A stretch of 23,058 nucleotides of DNA from Dunaliella salina (GCA_002284615.2 MU069506.1:226556-249613); one strand, 5' to 3'; numbered from the stretch's first letter, positions 9,940-19,034 are shown. Numbers and translations are program-made. The notes: generated by a model not told the origin, from the letters alone.

Positions 9940-11365
9940 CTAGCTAATGCACTGGGTAGAGTGCATGGAACACACCCCCCCACGCGGGCAAACTGCCTGA
10001 CTCCATGGTGGTGCAGCCAGGCAAACAGGCAGTGGTGGCCTGCTGCGCTGAATGCTTGCCCTCGCAGTTTGCATTGTATACGGCAAGTATTTGGTGAGTG
10101 GCAGTTGTTGTGTGTATGCATGGTTGTAGTTACCAGCTTGGCGTTGGGGCAAGTCCATGTCTTCATTGTTGTACCTGTTGCGCATGTCATGCCATGCATG
10201 TTTGGCAGCTGAGGCAGAGGATGCTGTTGCGCATGAGTGTGCCTTGGATGCTTTGTTGGTGGCATATGCATGTGATGCAGTTGTGCCTACGCCAGATTTG
10301 GTGTATGGGTCATGCTGAGGATTCTGCAGGTTACCTGCAGCGGTGGTCATGCTAACCAGGAACGCAGTGGCTGATGTTTTAATTTGGCTGCGTCCAGTGG
10401 TGATCACGGGGACACTGGCAAGTGTGCTTATGTCATTTCTAGTGCGCATAAATGGGCGGTACTGCAGCAATTTGAGCACAGGATCTGCATATGCTCCCCA
10501 ATCGCGAGCAACATGTGTGCTCAGTAGCACTTCGTACAAGTCATTTACTCCAGAGACAACCAGGAATGTCAAGCCATCAGGGGATGCAGTTGTGCATTCT
10601 ACGTCTGTACCTCTGTTGAGGATACTCCAGATTGGGCCAACCACCTGGCCAATGACTCCCCCTAGAGGTATGGATCTTGTGGGGTGAGGGGCCATACAAA
10701 ATACCCTTCCTGTCAGCAAATTCCTTGGACAAGATGTTTGCGTCTGAGCAGATGTCGTACAGCACATGCGAGGCAGTGATGACTTTGTCTCTGTGCGCAA
10801 AGGATACACCTGCAGCGAGCCTGTAGAGGCCAGCAGTTTCATTCATGTATTTTGTGGCATCAAAGGCAGGCTGTTCTGGGCTTGGCCCATGCTTGGCTGA
10901 ACAGAAGACAGGGGCATCATCATGCCCAAACAAGGATGGTTCTGACGAGATTGAGTGCTGAGGTGCAGTTGCTGCCGTGCCATGGGAGGCGGCATGCGAT
11001 GCAGCTGGAGTCTGAGATTTTTCCAGCAACGTTTGCGCACTTACTTGTGGCGCTGGCGTACCTTCTGGAGGCAGGAGATCGGTGCGCTGGAGAGCGCCCA
11101 TCAGCGTTGGCTTGGGAACCTTGAAAGACACTTCAAAGCCAGGAAGTTTGTGCATGGCAATCAAATCTTGCTCAGAGAGCTCTGATCCTACAATGCGTAC
11201 TGTGGCCATTTCAGGAGCTGCTGGTCTCTGCACAGGCGCTGGTGTCGCACCTGGTACATCTGCACGGGTTACTGGCTTTGCCTGAAATGGTATAGGTGTT
11301 GCTGCACACACACTTGACTCTGGGTCTTGTTTCGCTTCCGAACACACTGTCAATAAGGCATGCAA
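9940..11365 (-). pseudogene. Retropepsin-like protease region, catalytic triad altered
   Basis: Region downstream of Gag read in two frames (11365-10577, then 10842-9940). The first carries VLYDICSDANILSKEFADRKGI (about 10700-10765), where the DTG-S pattern of aspartic retropepsins is expected; here it reads DICS. After a frameshift near 10690-10710 the second frame gives IPLGGVIGQVVGP, FLVVSGVNDLYEVLLSTHVA and WGAYADPVLKLLQYRP, resembling the C-terminal half of retropepsins ending in a conserved WGAYxD...YRP block. Beyond that is Ala/Thr/His-rich sequence without known domains. The catalytic Asp is present, but Thr to Ile and Gly to Cys changes and the frameshift imply loss of function. The Gag frame overlaps this frame at 11350-11365, so a programmed shift may have existed. 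Confidence 0.65.
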
Positions 11366-12714
11366 TGACGGCCATACAGGCTGGGCGCTCTCTGCAGCAT
11401 GCGCCTTCGGCAGGCAAAATCTGCACCATCTGGTAACACTGTGGTTGGTGCTGCATGGCGAGTCATGTGCACTTGATGAGCGTGCTGCGATGCAGGCACA
11501 AGTGGAGGGCGGGCTTGAGTATGTGGTGTGCTCATGTATGTGCGCGGGTCGTACTCCATGATGCGGTCAGTTGCATTGGCGCTGGACATGCTGCTTATGC
11601 ATGCAGCAAATAATTGAGGTGATGCACTTTGTTGGTTGCTCAGCCTTGCAGGAGGTTGCTGCGCTTGCAGCGGGTCAAAAGATGCAGCCACCTCAGCTAG
11701 GCGTGTGCGGAATTCTTGGACAAGAGCATCCATCAGCAAGCGGTTGGTGTTAGGGTGACTGCTTTGTGGCTGAGCTGCTTTACTCTCTGCAATCATGCGC
11801 TTCACAGATCTACATTGCTCAGTGCTGTGGGTGGTGTTCGGTCCATGCACTTTGCAGCGTAATGCAGTCGATGCTTGGCTTCTTATCGCAGGTGCAGACA
11901 CATGTGTGGTGAATACGGCATTGCGCGTTGGTCTGTCAGAGGCATCAGGAGTAGATCCACGCTTGCGCTGCTTGTCAGGGTCTACAAACTCCAGTGCGTT
12001 CTTTAGTGCTTGGTGCTTGTGCACTATCTCAGCAAGGTCTGTTACAAGCACATCAGGGTTGCTCATGTAGGCGGTGCACAGGTTGTGAAACAGGTCGGTC
12101 TGTTTGGTGAACTTGACAATCAGCAGCCTGACTGCCTTTTCTTCAGTTATGATCGATGCTTTGTGTGCACGGACGAATTTGTGCACAAATGTGGATAGGT
12201 CCATACCTGGAGTCAGGTGCATGTCAGTCAAAAGCTGATCTGGGTCAGGTGCAATGTGCGCAAACTGTGTCTTGACAGCTGCAAGCAGTTGCTCATAAGT
12301 GGTTTTGCCATCAGGCAGCTTTTTAAGCAGGCGATCTTGATTGGTCTCATACCAGAACCTTACAGGCGTATCCTCTTCAAAGGCTAGCATGCAGAATATT
12401 TGCACAACATCAGCTTCAGTCACATTTGGGTTTCCTTTGCACATGAGTGAAACTCTGACAAACCACAATTTTGCCTGGCCAAGCCATGCGTGTAGGTCAT
12501 CTACTCCTATCTCACCCCTGAACTGGGGTGCCGTTTCAGGCAAGTTTGGCATAGGGATGTACAATGGATTGGTGTAAAATGTGGGCGCTCTCTGCCCAGG
12601 TGTGAAGAAAGCGTCAGGAGGCTGATCCTCTGCACCTGGTTCTATTGCTGGTGGTGGGCCAGCTACATTCGTGGCTCCCGTTTGGGAACATGCCTTAGGT
12701 GGCATTCTATGCAT
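11350..12714 (-). CDS. Gag-like capsid protein of the LTR element
   Basis: Intact 454-codon ORF. The N-terminus is Pro-rich (PPAIEPGAEDQPPDAFF). The middle follows a retrotransposon Gag pattern: PQFRGEIGVDDLHAWLGQAK, ADVVQIFCMLAFEEDTPVRFWYE, TTYEQLLAAVKTQFA and LTDMHLTPGMDLSTFVHKF. A zinc-knuckle-like CKVHGPNTTHSTEQC (C-x2-H-x6-H-x4-C, about residue 290) would bind RNA. Gag forms the particle in which reverse transcription takes place. The start MHRMPPKA at 12714 follows an upstream ORF in the same frame ending at 12757. This is the only long uninterrupted element protein in the window, consistent with the element's young age. Confidence 0.8.
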   Translation of the reverse strand: MHRMPPKACSQTGATNVAGPPPAIEPGAEDQPPDAFFTPGQRAPTFYTNPLYIPMPNLPETAPQFRGEIGVDDLHAWLGQAKLWFVRVSLMCKGNPNVTEADVVQIFCMLAFEEDTPVRFWYETNQDRLLKKLPDGKTTYEQLLAAVKTQFAHIAPDPDQLLTDMHLTPGMDLSTFVHKFVRAHKASIITEEKAVRLLIVKFTKQTDLFHNLCTAYMSNPDVLVTDLAEIVHKHQALKNALEFVDPDKQRKRGSTPDASDRPTRNAVFTTHVSAPAIRSQASTALRCKVHGPNTTHSTEQCRSVKRMIAESKAAQPQSSHPNTNRLLMDALVQEFRTRLAEVAASFDPLQAQQPPARLSNQQSASPQLFAACISSMSSANATDRIMEYDPRTYMSTPHTQARPPLVPASQHAHQVHMTRHAAPTTVLPDGADFACRRRMLQRAPSLYGRHCMPY

Positions 12715-12756
12715 TAAATTAAGCCCTTGGAGAAGGCAAGGCAGCAGCAGCAGTAA

Positions 12757-13023
12757 CTAATTCATCATGTTCAAGGCGACGCACGCATCCCTGCCCCTAA
12801 AAGGGGATGGTGGACCTTCGCAAGGGCGACACACAACCCCTAATGGGCTGCCGGACCCGGGCCTAACCCTAGACAAAGGCGACACACAACCCATCATTTG
12901 GGTTGCCGGACCTTCAAAGCAAGGGCGACACACAACCTCTAATGGATTGCCGGACCCGGGCCTAACCCTACGCAGAGGCGACACACAACCCATCATTTGG
13001 GTTGCCGGACCTTGACAGTGCAA
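12757..13023 (-). CDS. Short upstream ORF encoding tandem 33-residue repeats
   Basis: 88 codons in the leader of the LTR element, in the same frame as Gag but ended by a stop 43 bp before its ATG. It spans the 99-bp repeat and encodes units containing EGPATQMMGCVSPL and RVRPGSG-PL-VVCRPC, Cys/Pro/Arg-rich. Both units are free of stops. No known domain. It could be chance openness of a 99-bp repeat, or a leader peptide that affects Gag translation. Confidence 0.35.
   Translation of the reverse strand: MHCQGPATQMMGCVSPLRRVRPGSGNPLEVVCRPCFEGPATQMMGCVSPLSRVRPGSGSPLGVVCRPCEGPPSPFRGRDACVALNMMN
12822..13013. repeat. 99-bp tandem repeat, two copies with internal half-repeats
   Basis: Copies begin at 12822 and about 12921. 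Each has two sub-units starting with GGCGACACACAACC and ending with TTGCCGGACC or CTGCCGGACCCGGGCC. A degenerate partial unit precedes them at 12776-12821. They lie in the Gag leader of the LTR element. Confidence 0.9.
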
Positions 13024-13671
13024 AGCAAATTGAGCACGCTAATTTGGTTGGACCGCACACACTGTTGCTTGGGCTCATGAATGCCCATCTCATGTGTTAT
13101 GGCCAGGAAGAGAAGGGTGACAGTGACCCTGGAGCAAGAGAAATTATCTCTAAGGCGCATCGAAGTCTGCGCGGGTGTCTTTGTAAACGCACACAATGTT
13201 GTGGTCATCGCGTGTTCCTACTGGTTATGTTTACTGCATAATTTGCTCCACAATCTTGAGAGAGCTAAGGAGTGCATGTTGCGTGGCTGCACTGAATGCA
13301 GATGCCCTGATTGCATGACTGCAGACACACTGCACACCATACGCATCAGTGTGTGACAAGCCATAGTGATTCAGACTCACGAGTGCCATGCAGACCTCCA
13401 TGACTGGTGCAATGGAGCTATTGTGCATGGCAGGTGGCACAAATTTCCACGTGTTGCCCAAGTGGGCACTTGCACGGCGTTGTACACAGGTTCAATGGCT
13501 CTAGGCCGCAAGGTTTTCGGGTGAGGCTACGCGACACTCACTACTGGTGCCGTCGAGGGGTGATGGTAGGTCGTCAGCTCGGGGCTGGGAGAGTGGTTGA
13601 GGACCATTGGGTGGAAATCAGGCTAAACTGCGCGACGCGCGCAAAGAGAGAGAGAGCAAGTGGTGTTTAGA
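13024..13671. other. 5' leader of the LTR element
   Basis: About 650 bp between the 5' LTR and the repeat ORF. It contains a GA-repeat stretch (13647-13656) and a GC-rich palindromic patch (GCGCGACGCGCGC, 13631-13643). I could not see a tRNA-complementary primer-binding site starting TGG directly inside the LTR. Short ORFs here are not convincing. Confidence 0.45.
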
Positions 13672-14068
13672 GAAGATATGTGTGCGGTAAAGCACTGCAG
13701 CTACGGCGCGTAGCTACCAAATTGGACAGGGCTGAGGGCAGGCTGATGGATAAGGTGTGGTTTTGCTGGAGTGACTCTTTACTTGGCTGTGCCACTAAGG
13801 CGTATGCAAGATACCTAAGGGCTTGAGGGCTTGCTAGCCCGGCATGGGCTACTCCCTAAGGCTGCCTAGTAGTTTACAAGGCTATGCACGAGCTAAAGAC
13901 AACCAAGGTGTTACTACGAGTTCTCCAAGAAGAAGACAGAGGAGAAAGAGAAAGAGGAGTTCTCTTAACACACTCTCAGCTGTGTAAAACACAAAGCTTA
14001 ATCACAACCGCCAACCGACTCAACTAACTTGCAGCAGATTCTCGTTGCAGCACACTCTGGGTGTGACA
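13672..14068 (-). repeat. 5' LTR (397 bp, lacks the 55-bp inner segment)
   Basis: Matches 8926-9317 with eight substitutions and a 5-bp insertion (GTGTG near 13757-13762), counted by eye. The minus-strand start TGTCACACCC is intact next to the GAGC duplication. The inner end stops at CATATCTTC, whereas the 3' LTR continues for 55 bp to CTGACA. Confidence 0.85.
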
Positions 14069-14072
14069 GAGC
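14069..14072. repeat. Target-site duplication GAGC, right
   Basis: GAGC after the outer TGTGACA terminus at 14068, matching 8867-8870. Right of it the minus-strand protease frame resumes as coding DNA whose codons continue in phase with those left of 8867. Confidence 0.7.
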
Positions 14073-14720
14073 TGTCGGCTAAATGGAGATCAGACTGAGG
14101 ATTAAGACCATCCCAAACGCTTCCTTGCTGTAGGGAAATAATTTTACCGTGTAGCCTGCTCCAGTCGCTGCTGGTGAGCATTTCCTTTGGTAGGTCATTG
14201 TGTGAATCCAGGAGAAACCAGCTATTGTTATTTTGGGAGGAGTTGGTGTTGCTACACTTAAGAGTGATTGCGTGCCCTTGAAGTGTATTGGGGTTGGTAA
14301 CTGTTGTTAATATGACTGCGTCTTTGTAAGCAGCAGTGAGAAGGATGCCTTCTAAAAGCTCCTGAGTGATCTCACCAGCAGCAAGCTCATCGTGGTTGTA
14401 GTTCTGCAGTGTATATCGTTTATCTTGGTTCCAAGGAATTTTACTCAGGTAATGGTTGAAGATTGTGATGTTGAAATTGCCTGTGCCAGGGGTGTAAAAG
14501 CGCTCAAGGGAGATAAAGTTTTGAATGAGCGTCTCATTCATGTTNTCTATGTGGGACAGGACNTCGTTCCCAGTAATCACACGTTTTCCTAAGGCCATGT
14601 TGAAGGAGTGAACCAAGCAGAAGGCTTTCTCTTGCTTCTCCATGTATACGGGTTCAGGGAAGGCAAACTCCTCTCTGTTATCTTCATTAGTAATGCAAAG
14701 CTTGTAGGCTGTGAAGGGCT
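14073..14720 (-). pseudogene. Second Josephin-like cysteine protease domain
   Basis: Minus-strand coding with YMEKQEKAFCLVHSFNMALG (about 14590-14645): a Gln five residues before a Cys, then H and an N-x-x-x-G helix start, as in Josephin-type ubiquitin proteases. About 110 residues on comes GHAITLK (His, about 14260-14275), then SWFLLDSHNDLPKEM (about 14170-14215), the W..LDS block with the third catalytic position. Size and spacing fit a C86/Josephin-like or related papain-fold protease. Two N bases (14545, 14563) hit the ORF. The frame runs to the LTR-element border, and the true downstream continuation is at 8866. Function in the element is unknown; polyprotein cleavage or deubiquitination are both guesses. 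Confidence 0.65.
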
Positions 14721-15797
14721 GTTGAATGCTGGATGGGCTTAATTCTGCTGCCCTGCAGTTGAGTGAGTCTAAAAGTTTCCAGGTGACTATCTTTTTTGAT
14801 GGCAAAAGCATGGTGCTGGCTGCGACAGAGGAAGGCCGCGCAGTTGAACCGGCTGGCGTGCGAATTCAGAGAGGCACAAATTTTTCTAGTACTCCTGGTG
14901 AATGCATTTTTTGTGAATGCATACATATGAAAAAAGCTTAAATTGGTGGAGGTTAATATGAACAAGCCACTGAATAATGACGCTATCAGAAAAGCCAGTG
15001 TTACTTTCAAAGGCATGAAGCCAGCCCTCGAAACTGGTGTCTATGTTGTATTGAATTTGGATAAAGTTTTTCATCGTTTCTGTAATGCAGTGTTCGAACA
15101 CATTGTTGATGGCGTGAACTTGGCAGTGGTTGCTGCCACGCTCTTGTTGTTCAAAGTACAAATCATTGTGCAAGGGGGGCATGCCGAGTTTTTGCGTGTT
15201 GCTTTCATGCACAGCTGCATTGAATGCGCGAGGGTCAAGCAGGGGCACATCAGCCTTCTTTTTGTCTCCTCTTGGGTGTTGGCACCTAGAAATAAGGTTA
15301 TTGGAAAACTTTTGAAATTCTTTTAAGCGTTGAAATTTGGAAAAATTTTGCCAGAGGTTCCCCCTCCCGGACAGGGAATTGGAGTTTTTAGGAGAGTGAA
15401 GCGGAGAAGAGGATGCAGCACAATGACAGTAAACAGGAAAGCAGGCCTTCATGACCCTCTGGAGGGTGGACAAAGCTGCTCTCCTCTTCATCTGGCGGGT
15501 GGTGAAGGCACTGGGGACTGCACGCATTGCGGCACGTAGGACAGTAGTGGCATGAGCTTTCTTTGATGGAACAATTAGCATTTTTATGAGGCATGCACAT
15601 GTGCGAACTAGGGCAGTGTGTTTGTGTGCATGTCGGAGTGTGGCCTGAAAGGTGTGTTGCACAGACTGGGCATGATTGAGTGCATGTAGTACTTCTGGAG
15701 TAAATGGCGCAGGTATGTGCTCTTCATTCATTTTGCAGTGGAAGTGGCGGGAATGGCTATTCGATACAGGCACAAGTGCCTGAGAGGCGCAATGCAC
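14721..15797 (-). pseudogene. N-terminal region and first Josephin-like cysteine protease domain
   Basis: Start of the polyprotein, with MNEEHIPAPFTPEV near 15730 as a likely initiator, followed by an Ala/His/Arg-rich basic region. The first protease domain opens with LYFEQQERGSNHCQVHAINN (about 15110-15170), giving Gln, Cys and a His/Asn-containing helix. It changes frame near 14940-15016, continues with QHHAFAIKK (about 14800-14830), then shifts again in an A6 run (14803-14810 region) to VTWKLLDSLN (about 14765-14795). So Cys, His and the W-LLDS block are all present but in three frames. The region 15350-15600 is a poorly conserved basic linker. Two protease domains in a row is the notable point. 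Confidence 0.62.
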
Positions 15798-15864
15798 TGT
15801 GGTCTTAAGTGAGGTGCAGTGGATCTCAGGAGTGTCAATGGAAGAGGTTGATAGCGCAGGCAGT

Positions 15865-15912
15865 GGGGAGAGTTTCTCTGCCTACGTATATTTTCTTTTC
15901 TTTTCTTTACGA
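15865..15912 (+). repeat. Isolated 3'-tail fragment of a Dualen-like element
   Basis: GGGAGAGTTTCTCTGCCTAC and the following GTATATTTTCTTTTC match the tail of the plus-strand copy at 20007-20050 almost exactly. It lies at the 5' border of the minus-strand element in opposite orientation, so it is a separate fragment. Confidence 0.7.
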
Positions 15913-16168
15913 TGGCACAAACCCTGAGATTGCTCCAAAATTCAGATACCTGGGGCTTCTCTTGAGGCATGATGGCAAAATGAATGCTGTTACAAGCCAA
16001 GTGGCCTGTTACTTCAAGGAAGGCATTGCTAGAGTACAAAAAGCTGGAGCTGGACCTGGTAACTGAAATAGGAAACGCGCCATGCTTTGGCTTTTTCGAG
16101 CGCTTTCACTCACAGCAGGCTCACATATCAAATATGGGCTATAAACAAACTGTCCTAAGAGTCATCTG
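15913..16168 (+). pseudogene. Fragment of a second LINE: post-catalytic RT region
   Basis: Plus-strand translation gives PEIAPKFRYLGLLLRHDGKM, the F-YLG-L---G motif that follows the RT palm in non-LTR elements, then a helical segment (VACYFKEGIARVQKAG) and, after a stop at 16066, RAMLWLFRALSLTAG. This belongs to the same LINE type as the fragments at 18586 and 21646, judged from recollection of such algal elements where these parts occur in one protein. An A10 run at 16169 marks the right limit. No catalytic motif A, B or C is included. Confidence 0.6.
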
Positions 16169-16189
16169 AAAAAAAAAAGGCACGTGTTT

Positions 16190-17400
16190 ATCATACAGAC
16201 TCCAAGCCTGAGGGAGAAAGAAAAAGAAGGGAAAAGAAAAACTATGCATGCAGTGAAAACCCTCCCCGCATCAATTAAGTGGAAGAGGAAACCTAGGGCC
16301 AAGGCAATGTATATCCCCTTCACCAAAGGAAGCAAGAGAAAGAAGGCAGTGAGGATCAGGAGGGTTACTAGCAGTAGCCCGTGCCTGACCTTGTTGATAA
16401 GAGTTGAAAGAGTTCTTCTCGAGAGCTCCTGGCTCCTTAGTGTGGGGTGTTTAGATGACTCCACCCACACCTAACAGAATAGTATGAAGGGTGACTTGAG
16501 TAGATGCCCTTGAACGATGGCGGCACAAATCATGGCGCTACTGCTTTGAGGCCTCAAGCTCCCAAGCTCCCAGCTCAAGCTCCCAGAATTCCTGGGCCGG
16601 GTATCTTCACAGTATTTGACTTCCACAAGATGAATGTGCCTCTGTTCTGGGAGGAGCTGACTAGGGTGACGGACCTCGGCAGGTGGAGCGGCTCTGGCTG
16701 GCGCTGAGTGCTCCCTGTTTCCTCGCCCCCCCTTCCCTGCACTTCTCAATGGATACGGGGAATTGGTCCCTGGCACTCTTTTCATGGGAGCAACTAATAG
16801 TGCATCAGGGCGGCTAGAAGTGAGCCTTTCTTTGTCAGGGAAACGATGAGGGAAGATATATGTAGGGAGGGTTCTATTTGTTGAGTGCTCAGGAATCTGA
16901 AGATCCTGTGAAGCAAGACGATCTGTGCTGCCAATGTCCATGGAGGCAGGGCCTGGCCTGAGAGGGCCTTTGACTTTTTGGGAGGATTCTGCTGGCAAAG
17001 TTGTGGCGATCAATTACCATATTTGACATGGTGGAGTATTTGCATCCTGATATAATGTGAAGGGCACTGTCAGGCTCTCCACAAAAGGGACATTGACAGG
17101 TGGAAATTTTTAAAACATACTGCATACTTCTGGTTTAAGGGTACCTGTGCAGTAGTTAGAGATGTATTGTTTCATTTTGGGAGGATGAGTTGGCAGGATC
17201 CAGAAAGAACGACGTTTTATTCACAGTAGGAAGTAGAGTTTGGTAGAAACGGTTCTTTCCTCTCGGTGTTAGCCTTTCCAAGTCAATGTTTTGAGTCCAT
17301 GTATGGCTGACACTGGCAGCCAGAGGATCATGGAGGTTGGAAAAGTATTTTAGCTTTAGGGCCGGGGCCAAAGAAAAGGAGGTGTCACGTCAAATTAGTG
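16190..17400 (-). mobile_element. 5'-truncated second copy of the Dualen-like element
   Basis: Minus-strand copy holding only the end of the element. It has the linker (KLKYFSNLHDPLAASVS, NRFYQTLLPTVNK), the CCHC knuckle CPFCGEPDSALHIISGC (about 17045-17096), PDALLV (about 16795-16812), VEVKYCED (about 16606-16628), NPPDPH (about 16346-16363) and the tail (16200-16270). Truncation at the 5' side is normal for target-primed reverse transcription. Frames are broken near 16990. A 28-bp or so duplication of a CAAGCTCCCA type unit at 16556-16590 replaces sequence after the E-x-K motif. Flanking sequence 17400-17560 has further codon-like minus-strand stretches that I cannot align. Confidence 0.8.
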
Positions 17401-18214
<814 letters not shown>

Positions 18215-18249
18215 ATTTACACCCTCACGCGCACATCCATGCTTCTCAG

Positions 18250-18535
18250 GCATGCGGAAGCAGAGCGAGTCTGGCTACAGGCAGAGGAGCTTACCAAACA
18301 AGAGAATGAGGCTGAAGCCTGGGACAGGTTCGTAAGGGCCCTGAGACGCAACTACGAGAAGCTGAGTGTTGAATTTGAGAGCATCCAAGAGCAGATGGAA
18401 GGGTGTGCGGCCTTCTTACCAGATTCACAGGCCAGGGAGCGTATGGAAGCGCTGGTGGAGCTTGTTGACAAGGTAGCAGAGGCACTGCATGAGGGGAAGC
18501 TCGGAGATATTAAATTTTTTGGTTTGGATTGAATG
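18250..18535 (+). CDS. Candidate last exon of an unknown host gene
   Basis: Open, protein-like stretch right of the CA repeat, preceded by TTCTCAG, a possible splice acceptor. It reads HAEAERVWLQAEELTKQENE, a Trp-Asp-Arg-Phe segment, RRNYEKLSVEFESIQEQMEG and a charged helix (MEALVELVDKVAEAL), ending IKFFGLD and TGA. It is strongly helical and charged, with a coiled-coil look, and has no transposon motif. The CA repeat would then lie in an intron. I do not recognise the family. It could instead be an element ORF fragment. Acceptor and frame are visible; the exon call is inference. Confidence 0.4.
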
Positions 18536-18585
18536 CTAATGAAACATACACAGCAAAATCTTCATACTTTTTCTTTAATCATCTT

Positions 18586-18932
18586 CTATTCAAGAGTTCA
18601 CTGATGACCTCAGGTACAGGTTGCGGGCAGTGTGGAGAGATGTTGAGGGAGTGAACCCGCAACATCACATACAAGAAACTGGCAACTTACCAATCTTTCT
18701 TTGCAGTGCCTTTGACCACAATGTGCGTTTACCGAGGCACTTGCATTTGGATTGGCCTCAACATGTCATGAGGAATGTTGGCCGCTTCAGACTTTGGACA
18801 CACACCCTGAAGGTGGAGACAGCGGCTTGGGATACTCAGAACTCTCTTTCATGTGATCGCTGTCCTTGTGATGAGATTCAAGATGTAGCTCATGCCTTTT
18901 GGTGTGCGGAGACGCTTATGTTTGTGATATAG
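18586..18932 (+). pseudogene. Fragment of the second LINE: C-terminal zinc-binding region
   Basis: Open from about 18588: QEFTDDL-like start, then RAVWRDVEGVNPQ, LPRHLHLDWPQHVMRNVGRF, LKVETAAWDTQNSLSCDRC and CDEIQDVAHAFWCAE. The last part is a C-x2-C-x9-H-x3-C cluster typical of the end of LINE RT proteins (zf-RVT type). It aligns along its length with 21827-22190, which differs by small indels. No RT core is attached, so this is a short fragment. Confidence 0.7.
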
Positions 18933-19034
18933 GGATAAAATATACAACCTGCTCAACTTCTTTGGTGATTTTTCAATGAAGCAACCTTAATTGCAACAAT
19001 GTAGTGTTCAGGACTTTCACGATTTCCTCTCACA

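Larger units (their letters stand above)
8871..14068 (-). mobile_element. Non-autonomous LTR retrotransposon (Gag-protease only), nested in the Dualen-like element
   Basis: A 5.2-kb element with about 98% identical repeats at its ends, outer termini TGTCA/TGACA in inverted orientation, and GAGC on both sides. On the minus strand it encodes Gag and a retropepsin-like region; no reverse transcriptase, integrase or RNase H is seen. Such RT-less elements rely on enzymes from related autonomous copies (family knowledge). High LTR identity, by eye eight substitutions and one 5-bp indel over 392 bp, says it is younger than the host element it disrupts. The 5' LTR seems shorter than the 3' one. Confidence 0.88.
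285..15850 (-). mobile_element. Dualen/RandI-like non-LTR retrotransposon, near full length, degenerate
   Basis: A single minus-strand non-LTR retrotransposon of about 10 kb once inserts are removed. Seen in order: two cysteine-protease-like domains, APE endonuclease, reverse transcriptase, PHD-like finger, RNase H, CCHC knuckle and PD-(D/E)XK endonuclease, then a 3' UTR ending in a T-rich tail on the coding strand. Having both an APE-type and a restriction-like endonuclease is the hallmark of the Dualen (RandI) clade described from Chlamydomonas. The parts lie in all three minus frames with in-frame stops, so no complete protein can be made. An LTR element splits it at 8867-14072 and another block splits it at about 6473-6945. 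The 5' border near 15850 is approximate; the 3' border rests on comparison with the tails at 16190-16240 and 20000-20050. I am sure of the non-LTR class and fairly sure of the clade. Confidence 0.85.

Noticed and set aside
9874..12577. Plus-strand ORFs across the Gag/protease region
   Set aside because: Antisense openness from the Gag coding strand; no domain and no consistent start context.
12822..13013. Interstitial telomere repeat because of CCTAACCCT
   Set aside because: The motif occurs once per 99-bp unit and is not tandem.
8926..14068. Pair of solo unrelated insertions in place of one LTR element
   Set aside because: The two copies are in the same orientation, flank a Gag-protease region, and are bounded by matching GAGC; one element explains all of this.
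15728..16039. Minus-strand ORF as the true N-terminus of the Dualen-like polyprotein
   Set aside because: It runs through the plus-strand tail fragment and the second-LINE RT fragment, so its upstream half is antisense to other repeats.
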